A stretch of DNA of 64,000 bases. It comes from Sulfurimonas sp. HSL-1656 (GTDB lineage: Bacteria > Campylobacterota > Campylobacteria > Campylobacterales > Sulfurimonadaceae). Below the pieces are notes generated by a model that saw only the letters and a program-made list of their open reading frames with translations, made no database searches and was not told the DNA's origin. Position 1 is the stretch's first letter, and each line of letters begins with the position of its first letter. The DNA lies in NCBI RefSeq assembly GCF_039645585.1, contig NZ_CP147915.1, forward strand, positions 1,798,001-1,862,000. Direction: 5' to 3'. Shown piece by piece: positions 17,654 to 25,797 of this stretch. Position numbers and translations under genes: made by a program.

Positions 17654-17655
17654 CC

Positions 17656-18498
17656 TCAGTAGGCGTCAAAGAGCGCCTGGATGTGCGCGGCGTCATGCGT
17701 TGCGAGGTAGAGCGGCCGCCGCTGCCCGTGGCGGACGCGTTCCTCGAACGTCTCCGTTTCCCGGCGGTAAAAAATCCCCAGCGGGAACGGCCCGCTCTCC
17801 ATCGCCCGCGCCATCGCCGCGCCGGGATCGGCCGTGTCATGGGAGGCGTCCAGCTCATAGGTATGTTCTTTGAACCAGCCGAAGGTGTTGATCTTGTTGA
17901 ACGTCACGCAGGGCTGAAAGATGTCGACCAGGGCGTAACCGCGGTGCAGGAATGCGGCCCTGAGGACGCTTTTGGCATGCTCGGGATTCCCGATATTGAC
18001 CCGGGAGACGAATCCCGCCCGCAGCGCCAGCGCCACGGCCAGGGGGTTAAAGGGCTCGTTGCCGACCCCGTCGACCTGCACCTTCGTTTCCATCCCTCTC
18101 TGGCTCGTCGGCGACGCCTGCCCTTTGGTCAGCCCGTAGATCATATTGTTATGGACGATATGCACGATATCGACGTTGCGGCGGACGGCATGCAGGAAGT
18201 GATTTCCCCCCTCCCCGTACATATCGCCGTCGCCCCCCTCTGCCACGACGGTCAGTTCGGGGTTGGCCGCCTTGACGGCCGTCGCGACGGGCACGGCCCG
18301 CCCGTGCAGCACCCCGAACATATTGACGTCGACATAATAGGGCGTCTTCGCCGCCTGGCCGATGCCCGAGACGATGACGACGCTGCGCCCTTCGGCCCCG
18401 AGATCGTCCAGCACCTTGCGGATCAGCGTGAGGATGCCGAAGTTCCCGCACCCCGGGCACCAGCCGATATCGACGTTTTCGCGTTCAAACGGTTTCAT
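17656..18498 (-). CDS. korB: 2-oxoacid:ferredoxin oxidoreductase beta subunit (2-oxoglutarate type)
   Basis: 280-residue thiamine-diphosphate subunit that decarboxylates 2-oxoglutarate, or another 2-oxoacid, with CoA and ferredoxin. WCPGCGNFGIL (residues 13-23) supplies cluster-ligand cysteines; the TPP site is EGGDGDMYGEGGNHFLHAVR followed by IVHNNMIYGLTKGQASPT. The length and CPGCG start match the two-subunit KorAB class. Its ATG overlaps the KorA fusion stop as ATGA, so subunits are made in step. In Campylobacterota this enzyme commonly runs in the reductive TCA cycle, where it fixes CO2 onto succinyl-CoA. No other cycle gene is in the window. Confidence 0.9.
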   Translation of the reverse strand: MKPFERENVDIGWCPGCGNFGILTLIRKVLDDLGAEGRSVVIVSGIGQAAKTPYYVDVNMFGVLHGRAVPVATAVKAANPELTVVAEGGDGDMYGEGGNHFLHAVRRNVDIVHIVHNNMIYGLTKGQASPTSQRGMETKVQVDGVGNEPFNPLAVALALRAGFVSRVNIGNPEHAKSVLRAAFLHRGYALVDIFQPCVTFNKINTFGWFKEHTYELDASHDTADPGAAMARAMESGPFPLGIFYRRETETFEERVRHGQRRPLYLATHDAAHIQALFDAY

Positions 18499-21068
18499 GA
18501 GAGCTCCTTTAGCACGGCAGCAAGTTGTCCTGCCAGCTGATCGGCGAAATAGGCGAAGCCGTTGCTCTGCAGGATCCGCCGGTCGGCCCCGACGCCGTGC
18601 AGCGCCAGCTGCTCCGCAAAGGCACCGTCGGCATTGTTTTCGACGACGATGCGGTATTCATACGTTTGCAGGAAGGCCAGCTGTTCGGGGTCGAGCGGAT
18701 GTACCCATGCGAAGTGGACCTGGCAGGTCCGGTCGTCGCCCAGGTGCGCCAGGGCCTCGGCAATCGCACCGCGGCTCGAACCCCAGCCGATCACCGCGAT
18801 GCTCCCCGCACCGCGCACTTCCGGCGCCCACGCCTCGGCCACGATTCCTTCGGCCTTTCGGGCACGCTTGGCAACCATCGCCTCGCGGACGCGGAAATCC
18901 TCGGTGATCTGCCCCCTTGCATCGTGTTCGTGACCGTCGCTGCAGACCAGCCCCTCGCCGCCGCCCGGAACGGCCCGGGGGCTGACGCCTGAAGGGGTAT
19001 CGGCATAGCGGTGGTATGTTTCGGATGCCGGTGCGATGTAGCGGCGCTGTTCAAAGTCGGAAAAATCGATATCGCCCGTCATCGCCATCGTATCGGCGAG
19101 GTACTGGTCGCTCAGCACGATCACGGGCACCTGCCACCGGTCGGCCAGTTCAAAGGCGAGGTGGCCCAGCTCGACGCATTCATGCAGCGAACCGGGGGCA
19201 AGGATGATCCGCGGAAAGGGGCCGTGCCCCGAATGCAGCGCCAGGTTCAGGTCGCCCTGCTCGCTGCGGGTCGGCAGCCCCGTCGCCGGGCCGGGCCGCT
19301 GGGCCAGGTAGACGACGGCGGGGGTCTCCGTGATGCCCGAGAGGCTGATCCCCTCGCCCATCAGCGCGAACCCGCCCCCCGACGTCGTCGTGAGCGCCCG
19401 CGCCCCGGCGTACCACGCCCCCATCACGAGGTGGATCGAGGCGATCTCGTCCTCGCTCTGCTCCACAGCGATCTCGAAGCGTTTGGACATCCCCGCCATA
19501 AAATTCAGCACCCCCGTAGAGGGGGACATAGGGTAGGAGGCGACAAAGTTGCATCCCCCGGCGAGAAACCCGAAGCCGCAGGCGGTCGTGCCGTCCATCA
19601 GGTGGAGCGCGGCAGCCCCTTCGGGATGGGGATGAGGCAGCGGCGGCAGCGGAGGATGCTGAAGGTTCCGGCCCGCTTCGGCACCGGCCTGCACCGCGTC
19701 AAGGTTCCCCCTGTCCCCGCCGAAACGCGCCTCCACGCTCTCCATCAAGGGGGGCGTCTCCAGACCGAGCATCCCGTAGACCAGCCCGGCGGCATAGGTG
19801 TTGGCGTAGCGCGGATCGCCCAGCCGCTGCGCCTCGCGCTGCATGGCAACGGCGATCGCGCCGGCCGCCTCCGCCGCAAATCGCTCGTCGGCCAGTACGA
19901 CCGTCCGTGCGGTCAGGCGCGGCGCCGCATGCGTCAGCGCCAGGGCGTCAAGCGCGATGAAGAGGTCCACCTCCCAACAGGGTGCCTCCTGCGGCGCATC
20001 GGCAATGCGGATCAGGGTCGTATTGCTCCCCCCGCGGACCCGGGACATGAACTCCTTGCTCGAATAGACGTAGTAGCCGCTGCGGACAAAGGCGTCACTG
20101 AGCAGCTTCTCCATGGTGTCAATCCCCATACCCGCCGCCCCGCCGATCAGGATAGAGAGACTCTGCGCAGCCCCGGACGGGGCAGGCTCTCCCGACTCAG
20201 ACCGCTGAAACGGCGGCAGGGAAGCCTCTGCGGCAAAAGGGACCTCATACCGCCCTGCCGAAGAGAGCTTCGCGTCCGTGCCCGGCGAAGGCGCAGATTC
20301 GGATACCGCCTTGAAAGCGGATGCAGAATCTGTTTGCGCCTGAGGATAGGGCATGCTCTCGCCCCAGGTGATCTTGCCGCCGTAGTAGCCCAGCACGATG
20401 ACCCCCGCGCCCGTCAGCAAAACGATCGCATGGTAGGCGATGCTCTCCGCCCGCCAGGTGTAGACGATACCCGGCTCCTCCATATAGAGCACGATCGCTA
20501 CGACCCCCGCCAGCAACATCAGGGTAGAAAGAATGATCTTGACGGCAAAGGGGCGGCGCCAGGTCCCGCCGTAATTGATCCGCCAGCTGATCAGCCCGGG
20601 GACCATCGCGACCGCACCCATCACCGTCGCCGCCAGGAAAGTATAGAAAACGGCGGCGGCATACAACGCGGTCGGTGCGGCGAAAAAGAGCAGATCCATC
20701 AGCGAAGCAAAGAGATGAAGGGCAATGGGGAAATGGACGGTCATGGGATGGGGGTGGTAGCGTCGGTAGAGCGCCTGCCAGCGGCGGCGGCGCTCCTTGT
20801 TCGGGTCCGGCGGCGGCGCATCGGCCCGGGCCGTCTGCTCCGGCTCCGCTTCCAGGGTGCCGACGACACTGTAGCGTTCAAACACCTCTTCGCCGTGCGG
20901 GGCGCCCTCGAGCATGGGCGTGAGGTCCCTCCCCGCCCGGTGCATCCCCTGGTGGTTCCCCTCCGCCCACATCGGGCTCTCGGAGACGTCGTAGACCTTC
21001 CCTTTATAGGCAACATAGGCGGGCCTTCCGTCACGGCCGTCATACGCCGCAAGTTCACGCGAAGTCAT
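18495..21068 (-). CDS. korA: fusion: cytochrome-b5-like heme domain, DUF2231 membrane domain, KorA (gamma-alpha) subunit
   Basis: 857 residues in one uninterrupted frame. Residues about 2-72 are a cytochrome-b5-like domain: RELAAYDGRDGRPAYVAYKG, KVYDVSESPMW, AGRDLT and APHGEEVF, with His39, His43 and His58 as possible heme ligands. Residues about 105-232 are a four-helix DUF2231 domain opening with HPHPMTVHFPIALHLF. A Ser/Ala/Pro linker (about 240-301) leads to the 2-oxoacid:acceptor oxidoreductase gamma part (SILIGGAAGMGIDTMEKLL, FMSRVRGGSN). The alpha part starts at about residue 490 (MDGTTACGFGFLAGGCNFVA, SYPMSPSTG, VEQSEDEIASIHLVMGA). A standard KorA is about 560-600 aa, so about 280 residues are extra. 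The ATG at 21068 has AAAGGAGGAGG upstream. It lies 48 bases after sodB. Inference: the enzyme is membrane-tethered and may exchange electrons with a heme. A sequencing-made fusion is not excluded, but the linker reads as normal coding sequence. Confidence 0.85.
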   Translation of the reverse strand: MTSRELAAYDGRDGRPAYVAYKGKVYDVSESPMWAEGNHQGMHRAGRDLTPMLEGAPHGEEVFERYSVVGTLEAEPEQTARADAPPPDPNKERRRRWQALYRRYHPHPMTVHFPIALHLFASLMDLLFFAAPTALYAAAVFYTFLAATVMGAVAMVPGLISWRINYGGTWRRPFAVKIILSTLMLLAGVVAIVLYMEEPGIVYTWRAESIAYHAIVLLTGAGVIVLGYYGGKITWGESMPYPQAQTDSASAFKAVSESAPSPGTDAKLSSAGRYEVPFAAEASLPPFQRSESGEPAPSGAAQSLSILIGGAAGMGIDTMEKLLSDAFVRSGYYVYSSKEFMSRVRGGSNTTLIRIADAPQEAPCWEVDLFIALDALALTHAAPRLTARTVVLADERFAAEAAGAIAVAMQREAQRLGDPRYANTYAAGLVYGMLGLETPPLMESVEARFGGDRGNLDAVQAGAEAGRNLQHPPLPPLPHPHPEGAAALHLMDGTTACGFGFLAGGCNFVASYPMSPSTGVLNFMAGMSKRFEIAVEQSEDEIASIHLVMGAWYAGARALTTTSGGGFALMGEGISLSGITETPAVVYLAQRPGPATGLPTRSEQGDLNLALHSGHGPFPRIILAPGSLHECVELGHLAFELADRWQVPVIVLSDQYLADTMAMTGDIDFSDFEQRRYIAPASETYHRYADTPSGVSPRAVPGGGEGLVCSDGHEHDARGQITEDFRVREAMVAKRARKAEGIVAEAWAPEVRGAGSIAVIGWGSSRGAIAEALAHLGDDRTCQVHFAWVHPLDPEQLAFLQTYEYRIVVENNADGAFAEQLALHGVGADRRILQSNGFAYFADQLAGQLAAVLKELS

Positions 21069-21116
21069 GGCCTCCTCCTTTCTCAAAAGCGTTGTCGTGG
21101 AGGCCGTCACGCCTGT

Positions 21117-21797
21117 TTACGTGGCGGTCGTTTCGTTTGCCTGCATCGTATCGACGTAGTCGCACACCTCGGTGTTGTCGTTGCAGGGCTGGCTGTAGCC
21201 GGCGATGGGATCATTCTCCTCCGCGGCAAGGTTATCGGAAACGAAACGCCAGTTGATCAGCTGCCACCACTGCTCCAGGTACTCCGGCCGGGCGTTTCGG
21301 CGGTCGATGTAATAGGCGTGTTCCCAGACGTCGCAGACCAGCAGCGGCCGCCGTCCGTAGCGTACGGGCGTATCGGCGTTGGAGGTCGTCTCGATCACCA
21401 GGGTGTTCTCGGCGCTCAGTACCAGCCAGGTCCAGCCCGACCCGAACAGCCCTGCCGCCGCGGCGAGGAAGGCCCCTTTGAACTCCTCCATCGACCCGAA
21501 GTCGCGCTCGATCATCTCGGCGAGCTCCGCCGACGGCTCTGTGCCCCCGGGAGACAGGCCCAGCCAGTAGAAGTCGTGGTTGAAGACCTGGGCGGCGTTG
21601 TTGAAGGTTGCGCCTTCTGCCTCGCGGATGATCTTGAGCAACGGGACATGTGCAAAGATCGTCGCGTTGATCAGCGCGTTGAGTTTTGCAACATAGCCGG
21701 CATGGTGTTTCCCGTAATGGAAAGACACCGTTTCGGCAGAGATATTGGGTTCCAGCGCCGTCGCTTCGTACGGCAGTTTCATCAGTTCGAATGCCAT
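21117..21797 (-). CDS. sodB: iron/manganese superoxide dismutase
   Basis: 226-residue enzyme converting superoxide to oxygen and peroxide. Metal ligands lie in VSFHYGKHHAGYV (first His), FNHDFYWLGL (second His) and VCDVWEHAYYIDRRN (Asp and His). Tryptophans WTWLVL and WWQLINW are typical. The C-terminal 35 residues (with CNDNTEVC) extend past the usual end of about 195 aa. The ATG has AAAGGAG upstream. It is probably co-transcribed with the Kor genes, which fits protection of an oxygen-labile Fe-S enzyme. Fe versus Mn is not decided. Confidence 0.92.
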   Translation of the reverse strand: MAFELMKLPYEATALEPNISAETVSFHYGKHHAGYVAKLNALINATIFAHVPLLKIIREAEGATFNNAAQVFNHDFYWLGLSPGGTEPSAELAEMIERDFGSMEEFKGAFLAAAAGLFGSGWTWLVLSAENTLVIETTSNADTPVRYGRRPLLVCDVWEHAYYIDRRNARPEYLEQWWQLINWRFVSDNLAAEENDPIAGYSQPCNDNTEVCDYVDTMQANETTAT

Positions 21798-21966
21798 GAT
21801 TTTCTCCTTTTTCCGAGCTCACTTTTATTATCATAACTTATCCAGGTAAAGGAATGAAAAGGAATTCGGGTTAGCGGCAGGATCAAGCCTGCCTTCAGAA
21901 TAGCCACTGCGGCGTCCGCGTGCCCGGCCAAATAGAGTATACTTCCGCCAAAAAAGTCTTCCCAGC

Positions 21967-22860
21967 GTGAAAAAGTTTCTCTCCCAGACCGACCGCGGCG
22001 TGCTCTTCATGCTGCTCAGCGCCCTCATCTCCGCCCTCAACGGGGCCGTCGCCAAGCTGCTCGGCGACGACCTGAGCGCGCTGGAGATCGTCTTTTTCCG
22101 GAACCTCATCGGGGTCGTCATCATCCTCGCGATGCTGCGCCACACCCCGCCCGCACTGCCCGGCGGCAAACTGCACCTGCTGCTGCTTCGCGGCTTCTTC
22201 GGCTTCAGTGCGATGATCCTCTTTTTCTATACGATCACCGTCATCCCGCTGGGCGAAGCGATCACGCTCAACAAGACCTCCCCGCTCTTCGTCTCCGTAC
22301 TCGCCTTTTTCCTGATGAAGGAGCACCTCAGCCGCTACGCCGTCGCGGCGCTCGTTATCGGCTTTGCCGGCGTCCTCTTCATCTCCAAGCCGACGGGGAT
22401 GCTGATGGGGTACGAACACTTCCTCGGGCTGCTCGGCGGTTTCTTCGCCGCCTCCGCCTACGCGACCATCAAGACGATCCGCCACGTCTACGACACCCGC
22501 GTCATCGTCCTCTCATTCATGGGGGTAGGCACCCTCGCGCCGCTGGTGCTCTTCGCCCTCGCCCCCTTCGTCAACGCGCCGGACGCCCTTGCCTTTCTCT
22601 TTCCCGCGTTCTTCTGGCCGACATCGCCGAAGGTGTGGGCGCTGATCGCTTTCATGGCCCTTATCTCCACCCTCTCGCAGTGGCTGCTCACCAAAGCGTA
22701 CAGTTTCAGCAAAGCGGGGATCATCGGGGCGGTGAGCTACACGAACATCCCCTTCGCCGTCGGTTTCGGCATCATGCTCGGCGACGGCTTCCCCGACGCC
22801 GCCGTCTGGCTGGGCATCGCCATGATCGTCGCGGCGGGACTTCTGGTCAAAAAAGGATAA
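21967..22860 (+). CDS. DMT-superfamily (EamA) transporter
   Basis: 297-residue, ten-helix permease made of two EamA halves. The first starts FMLLSALISALNGAVAKLLG and EIVFFRNLIGVVII; the second contains LISTLSQWLLTKAYSFSKAG. It starts with GTG at 21967, the only candidate that keeps the first helix; the upstream ribosome-binding site is weak. A TATACT at about 21938 may be its -10. Three bases separate it from the NDH-2 gene, indicating one transcript. Substrate unknown. Confidence 0.87.
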   Translation: MKKFLSQTDRGVLFMLLSALISALNGAVAKLLGDDLSALEIVFFRNLIGVVIILAMLRHTPPALPGGKLHLLLLRGFFGFSAMILFFYTITVIPLGEAITLNKTSPLFVSVLAFFLMKEHLSRYAVAALVIGFAGVLFISKPTGMLMGYEHFLGLLGGFFAASAYATIKTIRHVYDTRVIVLSFMGVGTLAPLVLFALAPFVNAPDALAFLFPAFFWPTSPKVWALIAFMALISTLSQWLLTKAYSFSKAGIIGAVSYTNIPFAVGFGIMLGDGFPDAAVWLGIAMIVAAGLLVKKG

Positions 22861-22863
22861 TAC

Positions 22864-24081
22864 ATGCAGCAAGAACACATCGTCATTCTCGGCGGCGGCT
22901 ACGGCGGTCTGCGGGCCGTCGAGCATCTCGTCGGCGACCCGCGCTTCCGCATCACGCTGGTGGACCGCCACCCCTACCACTACCTGCAGACCGAAGCCTA
23001 CGGCTACATCGCCGGGCGCTTCGACATCCACGACATCACCATTGACCTGGCGAACTGGTGCCGGGGCTTCGGCGACCGTGTCAGCTTCGTGCAGGCGGAG
23101 ATCACCGGCATCGACCCGGAAGCGCGGACGGTCCTGCTCGAAGAAGAGCGCCTGGCATACGACAGTCTCATTATCGCGACCGGGGCGCGTACGAACTTCT
23201 TCGCGTTTATCAAGGGGCTGCGGGAGAACAGCTACGGGGTCAAGAACCTCCAGCGCGCCTTCGCTTTCCGCCAGACCTTCGAACAGCTCGTCTACACCAA
23301 GGTCGAAGAGCCCCGCGATCCGGCGCCCGGAGAGCTGCATATCGCCATCGGCGGGGCGGGGCTGAGCGGCGTCGAGATCGCCGCCGAAATGGCCGACGTC
23401 ATCGAGAAGCACCACAAAACCCTCGGTACGAACGCCAAAAAGATCCGGATCACCCTTATCGACGCGGCGCCGTCGATCCTGCCGGGGATGAGCGACTACA
23501 TCGTCCGCAGCACGGCAACGCGGCTGGAGTCCCTCGGCATCCGCATCCTGACCGACGCCTTTATCGACAGGGTCGAAGACGGCACCATCCATCTCAAGGA
23601 CGGGACGCGCCTTCCCTACTGCTTCATGATCTTTACCGGGGGGATCATCGCCAACACCCCCGCCTCCGAGCCGGCCCGCGAGACCAACCGGCTGGGGCAG
23701 ATCCTTCCCGACGCCTACCTGCGTCTCGCACCGCACATGAACGTCTATGCCGTCGGGGACTGCGTCGAGCTCAGGGATACGGCGGGCAATCTCCTGCCGC
23801 CGACGGCCCAGACGGCGGAGAAAAGCGCCGAATACGTCGCGGACGCGATCAAAAAACGGCTTGAGGGCAAACCCGTCGCCCCTTTCCATGCCAAGGTCGA
23901 CGGGGTCTTCGTCGCGCTGGGCGGCCGCTACGCCGTCGGCGAACTCTTCGGCGTCATCCGGGTCAAAGGCTACACGGCCTACCTGCTCAAAAAGCTCATC
24001 ACCAAGGGGTATTACCTCGGGCTGAAACTCCGGATCAACACCGGCTTCAAAAAGCGGAGTGCCGAGCACGAAATTAACTGA
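22864..24081 (+). CDS. type II NADH dehydrogenase (NDH-2)
   Basis: 405-residue FAD enzyme transferring electrons from NADH to quinone at the inner membrane without pumping. The FAD-binding Rossmann motif is ILGGGYGGLRAVEHL at the N-terminus. The NADH-binding one is IAIGGAGLSGVEIAAEM (about residue 161). VYAVGDCVE closes the FAD site and PPTAQTAEKSAEYVADAIKK is the quinone-side helix. The last 40 residues (GYTAYLLKKLITKGYYLGL) are amphipathic and fit membrane attachment. Sulfide:quinone reductases are related, but the paired cysteines they need are absent. Confidence 0.88.
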   Translation: MQQEHIVILGGGYGGLRAVEHLVGDPRFRITLVDRHPYHYLQTEAYGYIAGRFDIHDITIDLANWCRGFGDRVSFVQAEITGIDPEARTVLLEEERLAYDSLIIATGARTNFFAFIKGLRENSYGVKNLQRAFAFRQTFEQLVYTKVEEPRDPAPGELHIAIGGAGLSGVEIAAEMADVIEKHHKTLGTNAKKIRITLIDAAPSILPGMSDYIVRSTATRLESLGIRILTDAFIDRVEDGTIHLKDGTRLPYCFMIFTGGIIANTPASEPARETNRLGQILPDAYLRLAPHMNVYAVGDCVELRDTAGNLLPPTAQTAEKSAEYVADAIKKRLEGKPVAPFHAKVDGVFVALGGRYAVGELFGVIRVKGYTAYLLKKLITKGYYLGLKLRINTGFKKRSAEHEIN

Positions 24082-24138
24082 AAATTAATGCCTTTGTCCT
24101 ACAATGGTTTTACGTAACCATTCACAGGAGTTCTCAGG

Positions 24139-24705
24139 ATGAAACCTTTCGCAAAAATGGCCCTTATCGCGGCCGCGGCCCTCGCTATCACTACCACCTC
24201 GGCTTTTGCATGCAGCGGGCAGAGCGGCATGCAGGGGATGCACGGCGGCAGCGACAACAAGATGCATATCGCCCGCAAAGTCGTTGACGCCGTCAGCCAG
24301 ACGGGCCTCAGTACCGCGCAGACCCAGGCCGTCACCGACGCCGTCAACACCTTCAAGGCGAAAATGATGGAGCGCAAAGCGGCCAAAACATTCCCGATCG
24401 ACGCCTTCGGCGACAGTGCCTTCGATGCCAAGCAGTTCAAGGCGTTCCAGCAGAAGCAGTTTGATGCGAAGATGGATGCCATGACCGAACTCTTCAACAG
24501 CATCTACGCCACCCTGACCCCGGAACAGCGCCCCGTGTTCAAACGCGCCTTTACCGCCCCGATGGTCAAAAAGATGATCAGGCAGAACATGATCAAAGGC
24601 GGCATGAAAGGCGGCGGGATGAAGAACAGCGGTGCGAAGAGCGGCGGCATGAAGAACAGCGGCATGAAATGCGGGGGGATGAAGTGCGGCGGCATGTCAC
24701 GCTGA
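24139..24705 (+). CDS. Spy/CpxP-like periplasmic protein with pentapeptide Met-Lys tail
   Basis: 188 residues: signal peptide (about 1-25, ending TTSAFA), then a helical core with two LTxxQ-like motifs, LSTAQ near residue 58 and LTPEQ near 128, the mark of the Spy/CpxP chaperone family. The final 38 residues are seven near-perfect five-residue repeats of the form xGGMK, spaced so that a methionine recurs every fifth residue (one replaced by alanine). Two are CGGM. Met/Cys-rich tails in this family usually bind copper or related metals, so a periplasmic metal-response role is likely. CAGGAG stands 11 bases before the ATG, with TCAGG nearer. The gene is single. Confidence 0.72.
   Translation: MKPFAKMALIAAAALAITTTSAFACSGQSGMQGMHGGSDNKMHIARKVVDAVSQTGLSTAQTQAVTDAVNTFKAKMMERKAAKTFPIDAFGDSAFDAKQFKAFQQKQFDAKMDAMTELFNSIYATLTPEQRPVFKRAFTAPMVKKMIRQNMIKGGMKGGGMKNSGAKSGGMKNSGMKCGGMKCGGMSR
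24589..24705 (+). repeat. 15-bp minisatellite encoding xGGMK pentapeptides
   Basis: In-frame tandem repeat with a 15-base period inside the 3' end of the Spy-like gene. Codons vary between units (ATG AAA, ATG AAG, GGC/GGG), so it is not a very recent slippage product, but copy-number change would keep the frame. Confidence 0.75.
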
Positions 24706-24822
24706 CACAGGCCCCTTTCCCTTCAGCCGGGACGGGCCGATGACCCGCCCGGCAATGCCTCCTCACCCAAAGCACAACCACCCTTTTCCCACCGAAGCCC
24801 CTCTTAAAGCGGACAGATCCTT

Positions 24823-25698
24823 TCAGATCACACTGATGGGCAGGTAGAAGTCCAGGTCGAAACGTTCATCCCGCTCAAGAAAATGGTTCCGGCGGTAGAC
24901 GACGTAGGGCGGCAGGGTCTTCGCCTCGAAACCGCTCTCCGGCAGCCACGTATGGTAGATGTGGCGGATCAGGTTCGGCACCTCGCCGTAGCGCCCCTGC
25001 ATCGTAAAACGCGCGCACAGCGACGGCGGGATGACGAAGCTGGAGACGCTACCCGTCACTTCGAACGTCTCGGGGATCTCGATGGCCGCGACGTAGGCGC
25101 ATTCGTTCAGCGGCACGATCGAGGGGTTGTCGTGGTGCAGCCCGATCTGCCGGGCAGACTCCAGGCCGTGTTCGACCGCGTACGCGTAGAGCCGCCGCCA
25201 GACGTCGGCGATGGAGCGGTTATAGCCCCGGTGCCGGATGTAGGCGACACGGATGGCGGGCATCTTGACGATCTCCGGTTTCAGCCCGGTAAAATCCGAC
25301 GTTATCCGCGGCGCGTTGTCCGAATAGCGGATGTTCTCCTTTGAGAAATCGAGGTATCCCCCTTCGCGCCACTGCGTCGGGGTCAGGCTGTAGCGCTGCC
25401 TGAAGGCGCGGATAAACGCCGAATGCGTGCTGTAGCCGCACTGCTGCGCGATCGCCGACACCTTCTCTTTCTTGTTGACAATCAGCAGGTTGGCCGCCTT
25501 CTGCAGCCGGATGGATTGCAGGGTGTCGTAGAAGTTGCGCCCCGTCACCTCCTTGAAGATCCGGTGGAAATGGTACACGCTCGTACGGTTGCGCTCTGCA
25601 AGCACCTCCAGGGTGATCGGCGAGTCGATATGGCGGTAAATGTAATACAGCGCATCGTTGACCACGTGGGCGTGGTGGCGCAGCGTCTCTTTCTTCAT
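24823..25698 (-). CDS. AraC-family regulator with GyrI-like effector domain (copy A)
   Basis: 291 residues. N-terminal AraC DNA-binding domain (about 1-115) with two helix-turn-helix units: ITLEVLAERNRTSVYHFHRI and VSAIAQQCGYSTHSAFIRAF, closing RQRYSLTPTQWR. The C-terminal part (about 135-291) is a GyrI-like ligand-binding domain: ALKPEI/VKMPAIRVAYIRHRG, LHHDNPSIVPLNECAYVAAI, HTWLPESGFEAKTLPPYVVY. This arrangement senses small, often cationic or aromatic compounds. It is a clear paralogue of the regulator at 58589. The ATG is six bases from a -10 element, with no room for a Shine-Dalgarno. It is divergent from an aminotransferase gene, a plausible target. Confidence 0.9.
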   Translation of the reverse strand: MKKETLRHHAHVVNDALYYIYRHIDSPITLEVLAERNRTSVYHFHRIFKEVTGRNFYDTLQSIRLQKAANLLIVNKKEKVSAIAQQCGYSTHSAFIRAFRQRYSLTPTQWREGGYLDFSKENIRYSDNAPRITSDFTGLKPEIVKMPAIRVAYIRHRGYNRSIADVWRRLYAYAVEHGLESARQIGLHHDNPSIVPLNECAYVAAIEIPETFEVTGSVSSFVIPPSLCARFTMQGRYGEVPNLIRHIYHTWLPESGFEAKTLPPYVVYRRNHFLERDERFDLDFYLPISVI

Positions 25699-25738
25699 AA
25701 GACCATTTTAGCAAGATCTGCATAGTTTTATGCAAGAA
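25699..25738 (-). promoter_or_regulatory. leaderless promoter of AraC copy A with inverted repeat
   Basis: On the minus strand: TTCTTGCAT (25730-25738), then ATCTTGCTAAAAT (25705-25717), which contains an extended -10 (TGC TAAAAT), then six bases and the ATG. Transcription should begin at or next to the A of the ATG. A perfect inverted repeat TGCATA-N4-TATGCA at 25719-25734 lies in the spacer and may be the autoregulatory site. The same two blocks occur before the paralogue at 58589. Confidence 0.62.
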
Positions 25739-25797
25739 ATATTGAAGAGATATCTTCGGAATCGGCGTATCATCGCATCCATACAAAAGGATACAAA

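Noticed and set aside
18495-21068. Kor fusion as an assembly artefact
   Set aside because: The frame is continuous, the linker has normal codon pattern, and no start codon with a ribosome-binding site was seen at the KorA boundary; the idea is kept only as a check.
19011-21836. Plus-strand open frame of 941 codons
   Set aside because: Antisense to the Kor fusion and sodB; composition is that of a GC-rich shadow frame and no domain is seen.
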